A stretch of 64,000 bases of DNA from Nymphaea colorata (lineage: Eukaryota > Streptophyta > Magnoliopsida > Nymphaeales > Nymphaeaceae). The translations under genes and the position numbers were made by a program. Positions 20,561 through 33,000 of the stretch are shown here, piece by piece. Every line of letters starts with the position of its first letter. The first letter of the stretch is position 1. The stretch spans positions 9,994,972 through 10,058,971 of the forward strand of contig NC_045146.1 in assembly GCF_008831285.2 (NCBI RefSeq). Reading direction: 5' to 3'. The notes under the pieces were generated by a model. That model was given only the letters and a program-made list of their open reading frames with translations, did not search any database and was not told the DNA's origin.

Positions 20561-23500
20561 TTTTTTCATTCAGTTGCTGAAGGCAATTCCAAAATATATA
20601 CAAAGAACTTCACACAAATGATTGTGAAAATTCTCGATTTCAAACCAAATTTTGAACTCAAACTCAATTTAAGTTCAAAATCATGAGTCTAACTTGTTGC
20701 ACAAATCCCAATGCAAGATTATGAATCCAAATCCCATCCCAATACACGAGACTAAATCCAAAATAGAGTTTTCATCCATACAAGAGTTTGCAACCCAAGT
20801 CTATTTGCAATTTCCCATTTGGAATTCAAATCCAACTATGAATCCAAATCTGGATCCAACTAGAGATCCAAAACATCATGTGGGACCCCATGTGGGCCCA
20901 CATAGCCTGCGTGGGCAAGGGCTCACTGCGGCTGCGGCACACTTTCCTCCTTCACAAAAACAATTAAATATTCCCTTTTGACATAGGAAAAAGCTTGAAA
21001 AATAATTTATTAAGTAAAAAAGGAGATACCCCATTAGGCTTAGTCAAACTTGCATTGGCCCCTTTACACCAAACCTCATGACTTTGTCCCCAGCCCACTT
21101 ATTTATAAAAGAGCTTGGAGCAAGGCTTACACAAAGTTTCTGCCAAACCTCATAGGGTCAGTCAGACTTGAACCCACTGAGCCGAGTCAAGATAGGTCAA
21201 ACCTAGTAATCAATCTAGTCATGAACTAAAATAGTCCTTGAGTAAACCCTACATAGCTTTGATTAAGCTCAGTTGCAGTGTAAATCAAATTGAACATAGC
21301 AAAAACATAATATAATATCATCAAAATGTCAAAATCATCAAACTTCGTTCAATTCAGTCAAACTCAGAGCAAGGACGTTGACCATACAATCTAGTCAATT
21401 CAATTTTAGGACCAAATTGGACTTCTCAAGTCAAGCTCAATTGATAAAACCCTAGGGTTTTAAGCGAATCAATTACGTTTTTGAACTCGTCACCCATACA
21501 AGTCAAATATACAATCGTACAATCTCAATCAGGGCTTTGACCAAGTCAAACCCATCTTCAATCCATCTTTGGATGAAAATGCCCTTTACAATTCAATTTA
21601 ATACCATGAATTTAAAAGTTAAATTGAATCATCGAATTTAAAGATAGGAAAATCTTTAATTCAATGCAATTGAAATTTGGGTCACTAGGTCAAAGCTTAG
21701 TAGAACCAAGTATAACTTGAACATATTCAATAGAGAGTGTGTTTTAAGTCAAAATCAAAAGCTTTTCTAGTCAAAATTTGAACTGTAATTTGCAAATAGG
21801 GCTTGGTCAAAATCACATTGGACTTGACCAAGCCCAAACTCACCTAGCCCATGCGTGTGGGCTAGGTGAGCCCATTCTTGAAATAAAGAACGATTAAAAT
21901 AATCTTTCTCAGATCTTAGCACGGTGATGGGGTAGCCACATCACCCAAGCAATGATGGCAATCTAGGTGCTTCATTCCACCTAAGCGGGCAATCATTGGA
22001 TGGTCCATGCCACGTCACAGGGGTGGACCAGCCCAAGGATCCTCAAAAGAATTTCTCCTAAGGGGGGACGATTTTCTTTTTGAAATATTTTTGAAAAGGA
22101 AAAAAGGAGGGGGCACAGCCCGCCCTTGCTTCTTCTTTTTTAGTAAAATCATTTCTCAAATTAAAAGATGAAAATTCTATATAAAGCCTCCTTGAGCCCA
22201 AGGAGGTATGATTTTTCATTCTAACATCTTGTTGTCTCTCTCTTCTCCTTAGTTGCAGCCAAGAGGAAGAAGCCAAGAAAAGGAGGAGCTGCCATCGTCC
22301 AAGCTCCCTCCCTCTCTCCCCCATTTCTGGCTTCTAGGTTTGCTAAGCAAGTGTACTATATTGGAATCTTGCTTAAGATTTCTAGTATAAGGAAAATCAT
22401 CTTTACTCTATCCATTTTCAGCAAGAAGACTCTCTTCTTCTAGCCTTGCTAAGCTTGAAACCAAGCTTGGATTCTTGCTTGATTAAGCGGACAAGAAAAG
22501 GGAAGCTCCAAACACCAAGGCCGACCACAAGGTAGGGGCGATTCTAACTTGTTCTTCATACATTTTTGCTTCTTGCTATGTATTTTCAAGTTCAATATCT
22601 GTGGAAGGGTTTCATGCATTAATCAGATTTTCTACAGTGTGAGAGTGATATATATTTGCTGTAATATATAGCCTAATTGCATAATAGGGACAGATGCGTA
22701 CTCATGAATGTGATTTGCCCTCACATAGAAAAAATCATAGAAAAACTTGCTTGAACATTCTCTTAATTTTTTTTCATCTTAAACTCCTTTTGATTCATAC
22801 ATTCATGATCTAATTGATTAAGGGTGGTGGTAAAGATCACAAATTTATTCTTTCCACGTAAACGACCTAGTTATGAACTATCATGGTTTGTATGCTAAGA
22901 GGTCCCGTATCAAATTTTCCATTTTAACAGGAAAAATAGGTAGATATATATTATTATATGTATGCACATGTAATCTCTTTTTGAAACTCAGTTTTCTCTC
23001 TAAAATCAGGTTGGACCATGTTTTCAAACTGGTTTTAAAGAAAGGAAATCCTTATTTTGATCTTTAGTTCAAAACTATAATATTATTCAATATTTCATTT
23101 CAAAATGTTGTCTATTCCAGTAATACATGTGTAAAAAATGCATGCATATTGCTGAAATCAGACCATGGTTTCATGAAATCTAGCTTAAAACTCTAAATTT
23201 TGAAGCTAATGCAATGATAATTTTCAGCCATCGATTTGCTATTTTCCATAGAATTAGAGAAAATTTTAGTTTCATTCAAATTAGCATCCTTTGAATATAC
23301 TTTTAAAAGTTGCTTGTTACATTCATGAATTTCATATTTTGCATGCGATTAATCTTTATCCTACAATGTTGCAAAATCATATTCAAAATCTAAGTTTTCA
23401 TTTCTTCCAAAATAGAAGATGAAATGTGCTGAAATAGTCCATGGAATGGATGAATCTTTTGTTATAAAATCTGAAATTTAATTTGGTTTTAGAAAAGAAA

Positions 23501-25109
23501 GTTTTCTAAAACTTCACGTCTAAGCCCAACGTGAATGCCAACATGAATGGGAGCATGTTCTCAAGAGGAACATTTCTCTTGTTGAATTAAATGCTTAACT
23601 TATGAAAAGTTAAGCAAAATTTCAATGATTTGTCATCATTTTCTAAGAAACAAGCTCTCTTATAATCGACATTTATGATTTTCAGCTATTTAAATCAGTA
23701 TGAAGTTTGATTTTATGGATAGTGGATGTTATCCATGTCTTCCATCATTTACATGATTTTCATCATTTTGAAGATTTTATGTCAAGTCTCAAGCTTGTGA
23801 ACTGCATCTCTAATTCCTGTGCTTAATAATATGCTAAAAATACTTAGAGAAAGTCCTACATGCCAATTAGAATAGTAAATCTTTGTGTGTGTGGATGGTG
23901 AAATGAATGTTTACATTGAATGAATGTTGAGAGACTATGAGAGAGAGAAGAATGTGTGCTTCATATAGTTTCCTTCTTTCATGCATTCACACACAAAATC
24001 AAATCATTTTGAGCTGCAAAAAGTGATCAAGTCATATTGTTATAAGAATGTGAAAATCTCACTTAGTTTCAAAATAAAATACAAATAGCAAACCCGACTT
24101 TGGCCAAAATATGTTTTAAAATATGTTTGGAACCTACACTTCATCGAAAGGGTAAGTTCTACTTATTAAGCAACTCCAATTTTTCACTAAAATGATAACT
24201 CATTTGAAATGCAATTCATGTCTCTTATACCTAATCACATGATTTGGCAAAAAAGAATCAATCCATTTGCTAAGTTAACTTAGCTATTTTGTCCAAAATT
24301 TCGTCCATTTGCTAAGTCGACTTAGTTACCTTTCCTAAAAATTTCACCATAAGTTGATCTCAATTTCATTCCAAAATCATGCAATGATCTTAAGTTCACA
24401 ACAAAGAACTAGATCTCAACCTCTGAAATCCCAAATTTTCTAATCAAATTCCTAATTATCTATTCAATTTCAATAAAAAATCATGAAACAATTTCAAGTT
24501 CTTGAACAAAAATCTCCAACTTTTTGATCAAATTCCCAGCTTTCCATCCAATTTTCCAATCCAAATTGCCAATCCAAAATCATGGATCAAAGCCACGATC
24601 TGAATCGATTTTCAATATCGTGGACAATTTTGAAATCCAATTCAAATGGCACATTTTGATCAACAATGGTCTTCATTTTGAACATTTTTCAATCTTCCAA
24701 AGAATTTATCCATATTCCATAAAACAAGTTGAATTTTCAAATAACGTGTCAAAACAAGATAATTTTCCAAGCAACTAGTCCAAAATTTTACTCCAATTTG
24801 CCAAAAACAAGCTCAAAATTGCTTGTTCAAAACCAATTTCAAAATGAACTTCCAATATCAATTTCAACGCTCTATGTACAAGCATATAGGATCACATCAA
24901 ATGACTTGTACACAGTCTGAGAAGCATTTAGTCCTTGGTCCAATTATCCCTATTACAGGCGGCAATAATGGTTGAACCTCATACAGATGGGTGGTTTCTT
25001 ATCTTTTAAAGTTTTCTCCAAAACCCAATTTAAAATATTGCTGATTCTCATAACTCCCTGCAAGATGGGAGGGGTGCAAACCGATGGCAATCATGGTGGG
25101 ACCCATCAG
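20561..25109. other. AT-rich DNA without a gene; possible Tat LTR and leader
   Basis: No recognisable protein on either strand. A TATA context at 22178 is followed by 'cttctccttagttgcagcc' and, near 22510-22535, a purine-rich stretch ending 'ccacaaggtaggg'. 24160-24900 is built of short 'ccaatttt' / 'ccaaaat' words. 24940-24995 resembles the leader-like motif at 3100-3165 and 34400-34450. The stretch could be the LTR and leader of the Tat-type element downstream, whose relatives have long LTRs, but I could not define LTR ends. Confidence 0.4.
22178..22185 (+). promoter_or_regulatory. TATA-box-like site
   Basis: TATATAAA in TTCTATATAAAGCCTCC. It lies about 3 kb upstream of the PMD ORF and may be the relic LTR promoter of the Tat-type element. 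No intact gene depends on it. Confidence 0.35.
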
Positions 25110-25719
25110 CATTCATCTAAGGATTTCTTGATCATATGAAAGTCATTTTTATAATGCTGGATATCAATTGCATGGACCTTTCATTGCCATACCTACCGAC
25201 ATCGTATTTGTGTGCATTTAGCACTAATTGAGGAGATTGCATATTTCCCTTAGTTCTCTAATTTATCCCACCCCTCCTCAATTTAGGAGACGTATGGAAC
25301 CCATGTATGATCTCTCAAATTTTCAAATCTATCTCTTAGGAATCTAATTTACATATGCTCATGAATTTTCAAAAACAATCAATACCAATATCATGTCTCA
25401 GTCATCATGTTGCTGGGCTACTTCAAAGACAATAGTCCAAGATATAGCCTTACAGCTAGACCACCCAAGTGGACTAAGAAGTCTCCCCATTAGTACCAAA
25501 ACAGACAATAGTCCTGATATATTAATGGGTGAACAAGGAGAATTAGAGAGCCCAAATTTAAAAAAAAAAAAAACCTTGGAGAAGTTTATGCCAGTACCAT
25601 AGATTTGGTATATAGGCCTATCTTGAATTTTCGATAAATGGGGATCATTAAATCCATTTATTTCCCATAGGTTGCAAGACCAATTTTTAAAATGATGCAC
25701 ATAGGCAAGAATACTAGAA

Positions 25720-27045
25720 ATGCATTATCAATTGTTTGATTTGTCTTCAAGCGCTTGCTTGGATGTAAGAGATAGAATGACTTTCTTTGTCTCCAAGTCC
25801 ATGTCCAAACCCAATGTTAAAACTCTTCTCGAGTTTCTATTGGGTCAATTCATGTCAATATCTAATCAAAACTTTCTTTTGTCTATATGGATTCACAAAG
25901 CATTTTCTCATATGAACAAATCCTATTAGGATTGTGTCAAGATTGAGCTTGACTTTGTGTCATTCCAAGTGCAGTCTACCTACCTCAATGGTATCTCATG
26001 ATATCTAATCTTGCAATGTAATTTTTAGAACCATTTAGAACATTGTTGTCTCGAAGAAGCAGTCAACCTTTCCATACAAACTATCATTTGCAATCTAATC
26101 TATGCAATCGCCGAAAGATGGAACCTAATGACCAACACATTTTGGTTTCTATGGGGTGAAACGACAATCACCCTACATAAATTTTCCAACATCATGGGTT
26201 TGCCCAACCCAAAAGGGGACCCAAGAGGACTAATGAAAGGCCAATTCCTTGTCAATCAGGGACAAGTCAAAACTCTGTAAGTGATTCGCAAACTCTAGAA
26301 AAAATCGACATCAGTACCTCCAATCAAAAGAACTTGATGAAGCATAATCAGGATATGCCAATCCTGCCTCACTTTCCATAAGTGCCACATTCAAGTAGAG
26401 GAGTTCCATGGTAACTTGTACTGTGGGCCTCAACTTCTTTAATAATGAAGAGCACATAATGTACTTTTGCACAACTCGCCTCTTCAAAAAATGGGAGCAT
26501 GTAAAAGTCTGTTACGTATCTATAGCAAAAGTAACATTGGCTTTCCTTTACAAAGGAGTGACCAAATTTTTAATAAGAGATGTAGACTCAATAGAGGGAC
26601 GTGTCTCTAAATTGCAATCATGGTCCTACAAGCATGTGGGGCCACAATCATGTCATTTTTTCAAAACACCGACAACCAGTTATCCATTGTGGAGCACAAC
26701 CGAGGGAAGATGGACGAAGTGGACAACTCTGCTATCATTTGGAACTTTTTTTACAGAAAATCATCAAGTCAAGATACACCTTCAATCCAGTCAGAAGAAG
26801 CATTCCACTAGGACCATTTTTCATAGTTGACTACCATCCAAACCACTGCATCTAACAATTCTCGCAGTGTCAAAGGAAAACATATCCGGGCCATTGTGGA
26901 ATGTGAGTTGGATACCAAAGAGTGGTCCGAAATATACACTTACACTCAACAATGTTGGGATTTGTTTGCCCACTTGTACCTCATCCTTGGTCCAGGCATA
27001 TGTAAAATGGAGGAATGGAATCTGCCCATTTATCCTTTTGCCTAA
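25720..27045 (+). pseudogene. Plant mobile domain (PMD) ORF of the Tat-type element
   Basis: The upstream part (25720-25929) holds SSSACLDVRDRMTFF and LLGQFMSISN, shared with the inverted copy at 14629-15560. From about 26029 the frame reads LEEAVNLSIQ, then AIAERWNLMTNTFWF and WGETTITLHKFSNIMGLP. This is the signature of the plant mobile domain (AERW..ETHTF...GE.TITL.D...L.GLP) found in MAIN/MAIL proteins and some transposons. TAA stops it at 26279-26281. A further frame (26408-26600) has VCYVSIAKVTLAFLYKGV, like the late part of the domain. In Tat elements such an ORF may precede gag; its role in the element is unknown. The original start is uncertain, and the ORF is broken by several stops and shifts. 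Confidence 0.75.
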
Positions 27046-27256
27046 ATCATCATGTCTAGTTCAATCGATGTAGTCAACCAAGTCAAATTTTGTCAAGTTT
27101 TGTTAGGTCTTATCAAAGTCTTGTCAATATCATTTTCTTTGCAATCTGCAATCAACATTTGCCATTTTATTCAATTTGTCATCTATACAAATTACCTCTC
27201 ATCAAATCAAATATTGACATCTTCAATTTTTTTCTTACAAGGTGAACATCCCTTTT

Positions 27257-28625
27257 ATGGTGGAGGCTAGAAGCCAACAAAGAAAGAGGATTAAGACAAA
27301 ACTAGAACAACCAATCAGGAGAGACATGAAAGAAGAATCCTCCTCAAGCACAACTCTCAACATGGAACAAAATGATCCAGCATATGAAGAATACAAGAGA
27401 TTCTAGAAATACATGATCATGTTCAATAAAGAGTAAGCTCAGTCAAAAAAAGCCAAAAGAAGGGAAAGAAGACAAAAAGATCTTCCTTAAGTAGCTCCGA
27501 TTCTCTCGAAGATGCTACTACAGAATCAAGTAGTGAGGAGGAATAAAAAACTCCAATGAAAAAGGAGAAGGGAGAATCCTATAAAGCCAAGATCGAAGAA
27601 GTTAAAAAGAAGTTGAATGTAGTTCGATTTAATGGCAAGAATAAAATAAATTTTACCTGCAAAAACTTTTATGAAAGCTTCGAGAACAACAAGCACATCA
27701 ACAACTTGCCTAAGAAATTCATCAAATTTGATGGTTAGGGAGATCCAAAGACCCACTTTGCCATGTTCTTCATAAAATGCGATAAATTCTTCCACAATCA
27801 TAAAGCTTTCTTTTGATGCTTCTCTAGGAGCTTAGAAGAACTTGCAACATAGTGGTACAGAGAACACCTTAAGCCTATAGATCTAAAAAATGACAAAATG
27901 ATCAACCTCTTCAGAAAGATTCATTCAAAATGTCAAAACCACCCCCAATAATTACCACCTCGTTCTATCTGAAGTAAAGACCAGGTGGAAAGGTCAAGAA
28001 TTTTATTCAAAGATGGAAGTTTTCTTGCACTAAGATGAGAGACCCAATCTCCCAGTCCCATGCATTGGGGCTGATCACCAACAATTTGACACGGCCATTG
28101 AGGAGCCTCATTTCTAATGCTCTGATCAAATCTTTCATTGATCTCACCAAGAGTGTTGAATGCATTGAGCCAGGGACTGAAAATGGACCTTTGGAAGTCC
28201 TTTGGTAAAATTCAAGGAAGATGCCAAAAAAAGCAGCATAAGTCAGAATGCTCTGACAAATATTAGAGCCAATGTCTGTACATTTAAGAAGGAAAAGGCA
28301 GACTACTCCCAGAATAAAGGAGCAGCTGACAAAGCTAGCAGTAGCAGTGGCACCAAAAACAATTATTCTAGATGGAAATATGACAAAATGTTTACCCCTT
28401 TAAAAAAGAATTACAAAGAAATCATGTGAGTTGTTTGAAAGAGGTGTACTTTGTTTCTTCCTAAAGTTTCTAGTCATCCCCAATGATGGGGAAAAACAAA
28501 GCACAATTTCGCAAATTCCATCGTGCCCCATGGCACGATACAGAAGACTGTCTTGTGCTTATAAACACAATGCAAGACATAGTTGACAAAGAAATTTTCA
28601 AGGTAGTCAGCAAACACTAGACATT
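27257..28625 (+). pseudogene. gag of the Tat-type element
   Basis: The likely start is the ATG at 27257 (MVEARSQQRKRIK), a basic N terminus typical of the group. Stops interrupt a Lys/Glu-rich stretch. The capsid part includes KNFYESFENNKHINNLPKKF and KFDG-stop-GDPKTHFAMFF (27660-27775), the usual FDG-GDP-.H start of the gag domain. The W..EHLKPIDL and MINLFRKIH blocks follow in changing frames. A knuckle-like FHRAPWHDTEDCLVL is at about 28519-28563. Structural protein of the particle; not translatable now. Confidence 0.7.
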
Positions 28626-28837
28626 CTTAAGAATCATTTTCCTAAGCGTGGGAAAGGAATAGCGGCGATGGTTAGACTTTCTGAGGGTCACTAGAACATG
28701 GTGGTAGATAGAAAGAGGAAAGCATTCCTTGACTTCATTGGATTAACAAAATGTTTACAAATGAGCAGGCCAAATCAAGCTGACACCATATTAAAAAGGA
28801 GGTTGACCAAGGGTGACAGATATGAGATCTAGGACCT

Positions 28838-29083
28838 TTGGAAGTCCTTTTTAGAGAACTAGATTCTCTATCTCAACTCAAGAAGGAAAAATTTGTCCCT
28901 GGTTGGGGACGCAAATGGGTTTTCGGACTATACTACAATGGTCTAATCACATTTTGTGATGAAGACCTGCTAAATGGAGGCACATTACATAATTATGCCT
29001 TCCGCATTGTGGTTGAGACAATGGGAATCATAGTTTCTCATGTCTTAATCGATGTTGGAGTCATCCTAAACATTTGTCCATAG
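28838..29083 (+). pseudogene. Aspartic protease of the Tat-type element
   Basis: An 81-codon open piece ending with VSHVLIDVGVILNICP. The family motif is VLIDxGSxLNxxP, so the catalytic Asp remains while Gly and Ser positions around it have changed. It would process Gag-Pol. Upstream GLYYNGLITFCDEDL and NYAFRIVV fit the protease N-terminal strand region. A stop follows at 29081-29083. Confidence 0.72.
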
Positions 29084-30044
29084 CAAATAACCTGCACATT
29101 GGATATAAGGCAAGCTGATTAGACTCCATCATCAATCTTCGTTCATGGATATGATGGATTGGGACAGCCTTGCCTAGGCTGCATGTCTTGATTTAGATAT
29201 CTTGAGAACACAACACCAGGTTTTATGAATAAAAAATGCTCAGCAGGACATGGATCCAAGAAACAAATGTAGTTTCTTCCACACTACATTAGTCTGTCAA
29301 ATGAACCCACAACATGGGTACCATCACAACCAATGCAGAGAACAAACAAAATTGCCTCATGCATCCAATGATTATAGTCCCAACATATGCAACTGAAGTG
29401 TCGAATATCAATTTCTGCAAGAAAAAAAAAGCTAACTTAGAGTCTCAGCAAATTATCCATTCACAAGCCCAAAAGGCAAATGTGGGTAGTGAAATGTAGC
29501 AAGCCTGATCTGTCTATAGTGAATTATAAAAAGCATCCATTGTTCAAGGACTTCTCTCAAAATGATAAGGGATTTGACCTCATGCGTCATGGTTATCATC
29601 CATTTACCGGCCTTGGCAAGCTTGAGGGTGGAATTTTGGAGCCAATTACATTAGCAGAGTAACGTTGCACTCGAGCTCTAGGATGCTGGAACTATGAAGA
29701 GGTGAACACAGAAGATGAATTCAAGCTAGTGCTCTTTGCCAAAAGCAGCACCATAAGGGAATGTTCACCATCTATTTAAAAAAATCTTTATTTTGTCATT
29801 TTGTCATCATTATACCCTAATTGACCAAGTGTCTTCATTTTGTAATATTTTCAAATGTGCAATGATATATGAAATTTGCTTTGTTTTGTACATAATGCCT
29901 CAATTTTTATATAACTCGTTCATAATCTTCAAGATGGCACCTAAGGATCAAATATCAAAAGCCTTCAAGAAGATAAATCTATAACTCACTAAGGCAGAAG
30001 GTCTAGAGTTCATCCTAATGGAAAAATAAGATCAACTATCACCT

Positions 30045-31115
30045 TTGGTTAATGACCTGATAAAGGAAATTAACATTGGTACAAAAGAAAATCCAAAGAT
30101 TTTGCAAATTCGGACAGGTCTCTCAACAGAAGAAAAACAAAAGTTGACAGACTTCCTCAAAATTCATCAAAAAGCCTTTGCGTGGATGTATGAAGACATG
30201 TCAGGACTCGATACCAAACTGGTCGAGCAGTAATTGCTGTTGAAGCTATAATGCAAGCTAGTAAAGCAAGAATTGAGAAAACTATACCTTCCTCTTGAGG
30301 AGGAAGTAAGGAAGGCCTAGAAGACCTACTAAAGGTAGGCTTCATCCAAACAATTGACTATCTCAATGGTTAGCAAACATCATTGTAGTTCCAAAGAAAA
30401 TGATAAAATTCAACTCTGCATTGATTTCAGAGATTTAAATAAAGCTACACCAAAAGATGACTATTCACTTCCAAACATTGATTGGTTAGTGCACAACATT
30501 GCAAGCCACACTATATTCTCCTTTATGGATGGATATTTTGGCTATAACCAAATTAAATTAGCTGCTTTTTGACCAGCCCAAAACATCATATATAATCCCA
30601 TGGGTTACTATATTATAATGCCTTTTGGCCTAAACAATGCTAGGGAAACATACCAAAGAGCTATGACAGCCATTTTTCATGATCAAATGCATCAAATCAT
30701 GGATACGTATATAAATGATTTGCTAATTATGTCAAAGAACAGGGAGAATCACAATAGTATTTTTTCTCAGGTTTTTGACAGACTTTTACAATATAAGCTC
30801 AAACTTAATCCATAGAAGTATGTGTTCGGTGTAGAATATGGTAAACATTCAGGATTTATAATAAACAAAAAAAGAATCAAAATGGATCCCTCCAAAGCAA
30901 AGGCAATCATTGAGATGCAACCACCAACAAATTTAAATGAGTTACACAATTTGCAAAACAGACTTCAGTCAATCAGAAGGTTTATATCTAATCTTGCCAT
31001 AAATGTGAACCCTTTAACCATTTACTATGAAAAGGAGTCAAGTTTGAAGAGGGACATGAATATCAAGCCTCAATCGAAAATATCAAAAAATATCTCATTT
31101 GCCCACCATGTTTAA
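30045..31115 (+). pseudogene. Reverse transcriptase of the Tat-type element
   Basis: Pieces in order: LRTGL-type start and KAFAWMYEDMSGLD (30045-30233); LCIDFRDLNKATPKDDYSLP with FSFMDGYFGYNQI (30354-30572), where the catalytic Asp is in MDGY; MPFGLNNARETYQRAM and YINDLLIMSK (30600-30815), where the usual Y(V/I)DD active site reads YIND; and GFIINKKRIKMDPSKAKAI (30822-31115), the thumb. Replacement of the first active-site Asp by Asn would abolish activity even without the frame breaks. Confidence 0.85.
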
Positions 31116-31126
31116 AACATCCAATT

Positions 31127-31396
31127 TTGGAGAAACTCATACCTCTTTACATCATAGTCAACAATTTATCCTATGGTGGATTTTTGGAGAAATATGAAGA
31201 AGGATGCCGAATAGAGCATGCTATCTATAACGTCAGCAAAATATTTTTCCAATATAAAAAGAATTATTTGCACATCAAAAAGAGCTACCTAACCTTGATA
31301 TGGATATGTCAAAAATTAAGGTACTACCTACTATCATGCAAGATCAAAATTTTATCCAAGCTCAATCCACTTAAGTATATCCTTGAACAACAATTT
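31127..31396 (+). pseudogene. RT-linked RNase H domain of the Tat-type element
   Basis: 90 codons with LYIIVNNLSYGGFLEKYEEG, HAIYNVSKIFFQYKKNY and LRYYLLSCKIKIL. These align with the usual YLAVSDxAVSAVLVRE / YYVSKxLxxAExRYxxLEK / KLRPYFQAH pattern. In Tat elements this domain has often lost catalytic residues and acts as a connection. It is preceded by a frame change from the RT. Confidence 0.72.
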
Positions 31397-31558
31397 TAAA
31401 TAAGAGAATGAAAAATGGTTAGTTTGGTTGAAACAATATGATTTGGAATGCATGTTGCAGAATTCAATCAAGGGAAAACTCATTGTAAATCAATTGGTCG
31501 ACTTCTCTCCATCAGAGGAATCAAATCAAATGATGATTTTTGATATGAACAAATCCTA

Positions 31559-31834
31559 GTGATCAAACCAGAGCCAATGCAAGAAATGCACCTTCATGGA
31601 TCTAAAAGCACGGTTGGGAAAGCCATTGGGATAGTTTTTATTATACCAAAAAAGGAAATGATTCTTTACTCCCTCAAGTTAAACTTTTCTTGCAATCATA
31701 ATATGGTAGAATTTGAGACCTTAATTCAAGGATTCAAAATGCATCTCAAATTTAAAGTACAAAGAGTTCATATTTTTGAAGATTCTCTCCCAGTTGTCAG
31801 TCAAGTTAACGAAGACTGGCAAGTCAAAAATTGA
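31559..31834 (+). pseudogene. Archaeal-type RNase H (aRH) of the Tat-type element
   Basis: Recognisable features: HLHGSKSTVGKAIGIVFI (family: FDGSxxxxGAGAGIVL), NHNMVEFETLIQGFKMHL (family: NNxAEYEALIxGL) and HIFEDSLPVVSQVN (family: VxGDSxLVxxQV). The first catalytic Asp is His here, the Glu and the second Asp remain. A second RNase H after the first is diagnostic for the Tat group. Confidence 0.8.
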
Positions 31835-32042
31835 TCCTATATCAAGGGATGGCAACATCCCTTGTAAAACAATTCAAGGAGAGCCAACTCTCACATGTTA
31901 AGAAAAAATTTAATCCATTTACATATGGTTTGACTAGTCTAAGCTCTACCATTTCATTCTAACCTAGAGAGTCCATCAAATCTTTTGAAGTGGTCGATTC
32001 AAACAACCAGCCTATGTCATGACAGAATAGGTGCTACAAGCA

Positions 32043-32232
32043 GAAAGCAAAGAAGAACCATAGTATCAAGCAATCAAGAATTTTCTCCATACAAGAGCAC
32101 TTCTACCTGAGATGTCCCAAAAAGAGCGTAGAGTTATGAAGCACATGTCTTTAAGATATTTCATTCTAGCTGGAGTCCTATATAGAAGAGGATTAGCACA
32201 AAATATGCTAGATGTCTTGACACATGAAGAGC
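32043..32232 (+). pseudogene. Linker between RNase H and integrase, truncated
   Basis: One open frame reads QAIKNFLHTRALLPEM, QKERRVMKHMSLRYFILAGVL and YRRGLAQNMLDVLTHEE. These align with the linker and the start of the zinc-binding region (LYRRx..LL.CL...EA) before integrase of Tat elements. At about 32232 the sequence switches to the spacer of a 5S-type unit ('gatgaggatgac...'), and no integrase follows. Confidence 0.7.
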
Positions 32233-32499
32233 CTAGTGATGAGGATGACACCATACAGTTACTCATTCGTGGGTAGAAGGGGCACAAGAAGGGCTGGTTG
32301 AGGGAATGAGAAAAATCAGAGATGGGTAAAAAAGGGATACAACACAAGGACTTCCTGGGAGGTAACCAAGCCTGGTACTATTCTCACCCTAGCATGGTTA
32401 ACTTTGGAGTTCTGATGGGATCTAGTGCATTAGTGATCGTATGATAACACTGCTAGGTGATGCAAAAATAATTTACTTATGTGTGGGCATGAAAAATTT
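32233..32499 (-). pseudogene. Solitary 5S rDNA unit (copy G) with spacer
   Basis: Spacer ('gatgaggatgacaccatacagttactcattc', split by substitutions) is followed by a full-length 5S-like gene at 32333-32451 on the minus strand: plus strand 'aacacaaggacttcctggga', 'ggtactattctcaccctagc', 'gatgggatctagtgcattag'. The spacer resumes with 'tgcaaaaataatttacttatgtg', then R1 begins. It lies exactly at the broken end of the Tat element. Confidence 0.8.
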
Positions 32500-33000
32500 T
32501 TACAAGACCAAATGACCATTTTACCCTTCACATGAGATTTTCAATTTGATTTTGATAGAGAAAATTTCAACAACAAAGGGAACATTTCTAAGCAAACAAG
32601 CACTTTTCACACTAGCATTGAACACTTATATGAAGATCACCCAGAATGTCCAAGCTATAAGTTACCATCTTGCCCCTACATCCTAGCATTGTACCCAAAA
32701 AGCAGTAAATTTTCATCAAATTTATGAAAATTTCATAACATTCGAGTAATTAGACCATTTCTCAATTTTGCATGACCCAAGCAGCTGCTAGAGTCCTCAG
32801 CTCACTAGGGTTACTTCAGTATGAAGCCAACTCATCTATGGCTCAAATCAGCTCTTAGAGCTTAAAAATTGTGATCTATAGCTCAATAAAGTCAAACAAG
32901 TTTACCTTAATGGAGAGAGTTTTATTTCACTGATTTTGAGTCACCTAGTCCAAATTTCAATCATAAAATAATTTGTAGATTGCTACTGGGTCTTTGTCTC
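32500..33000 (+). repeat. Dispersed repeat R1, copy c
   Basis: Plus-strand R1 similar to 38975-39310 and to the reverse complement of 360-850. Landmarks: 'gcacttttcacactagcatt', 'aaattttcatcaaatttatg', 'ctcaattttgca' and 'gtttaccttaatggagag'. Non-coding. It directly follows a 5S unit, as does copy d. Confidence 0.65.

Larger units (their letters stand above)
25110..32232 (+). mobile_element. Tat-type Ty3/gypsy element, degraded and truncated
   Basis: Plus-strand remains in the order leader, PMD ORF, gag, aspartic protease, RT, RT-linked RNase H, second (archaeal-type) RNase H and the start of the pre-integrase linker. The extra RNase H after the first, the FAWMYEDM-GLD motif before RT and an additional ORF upstream of gag mark the Tat/Ogre group of non-chromodomain Ty3/gypsy elements (family knowledge). 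Stops and frameshifts are frequent, so it is old. It ends inside the linker at about 32232, where a 5S-type unit begins; integrase is missing. The N-terminal part occurs again inverted at 14629-15560. Confidence 0.85.
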
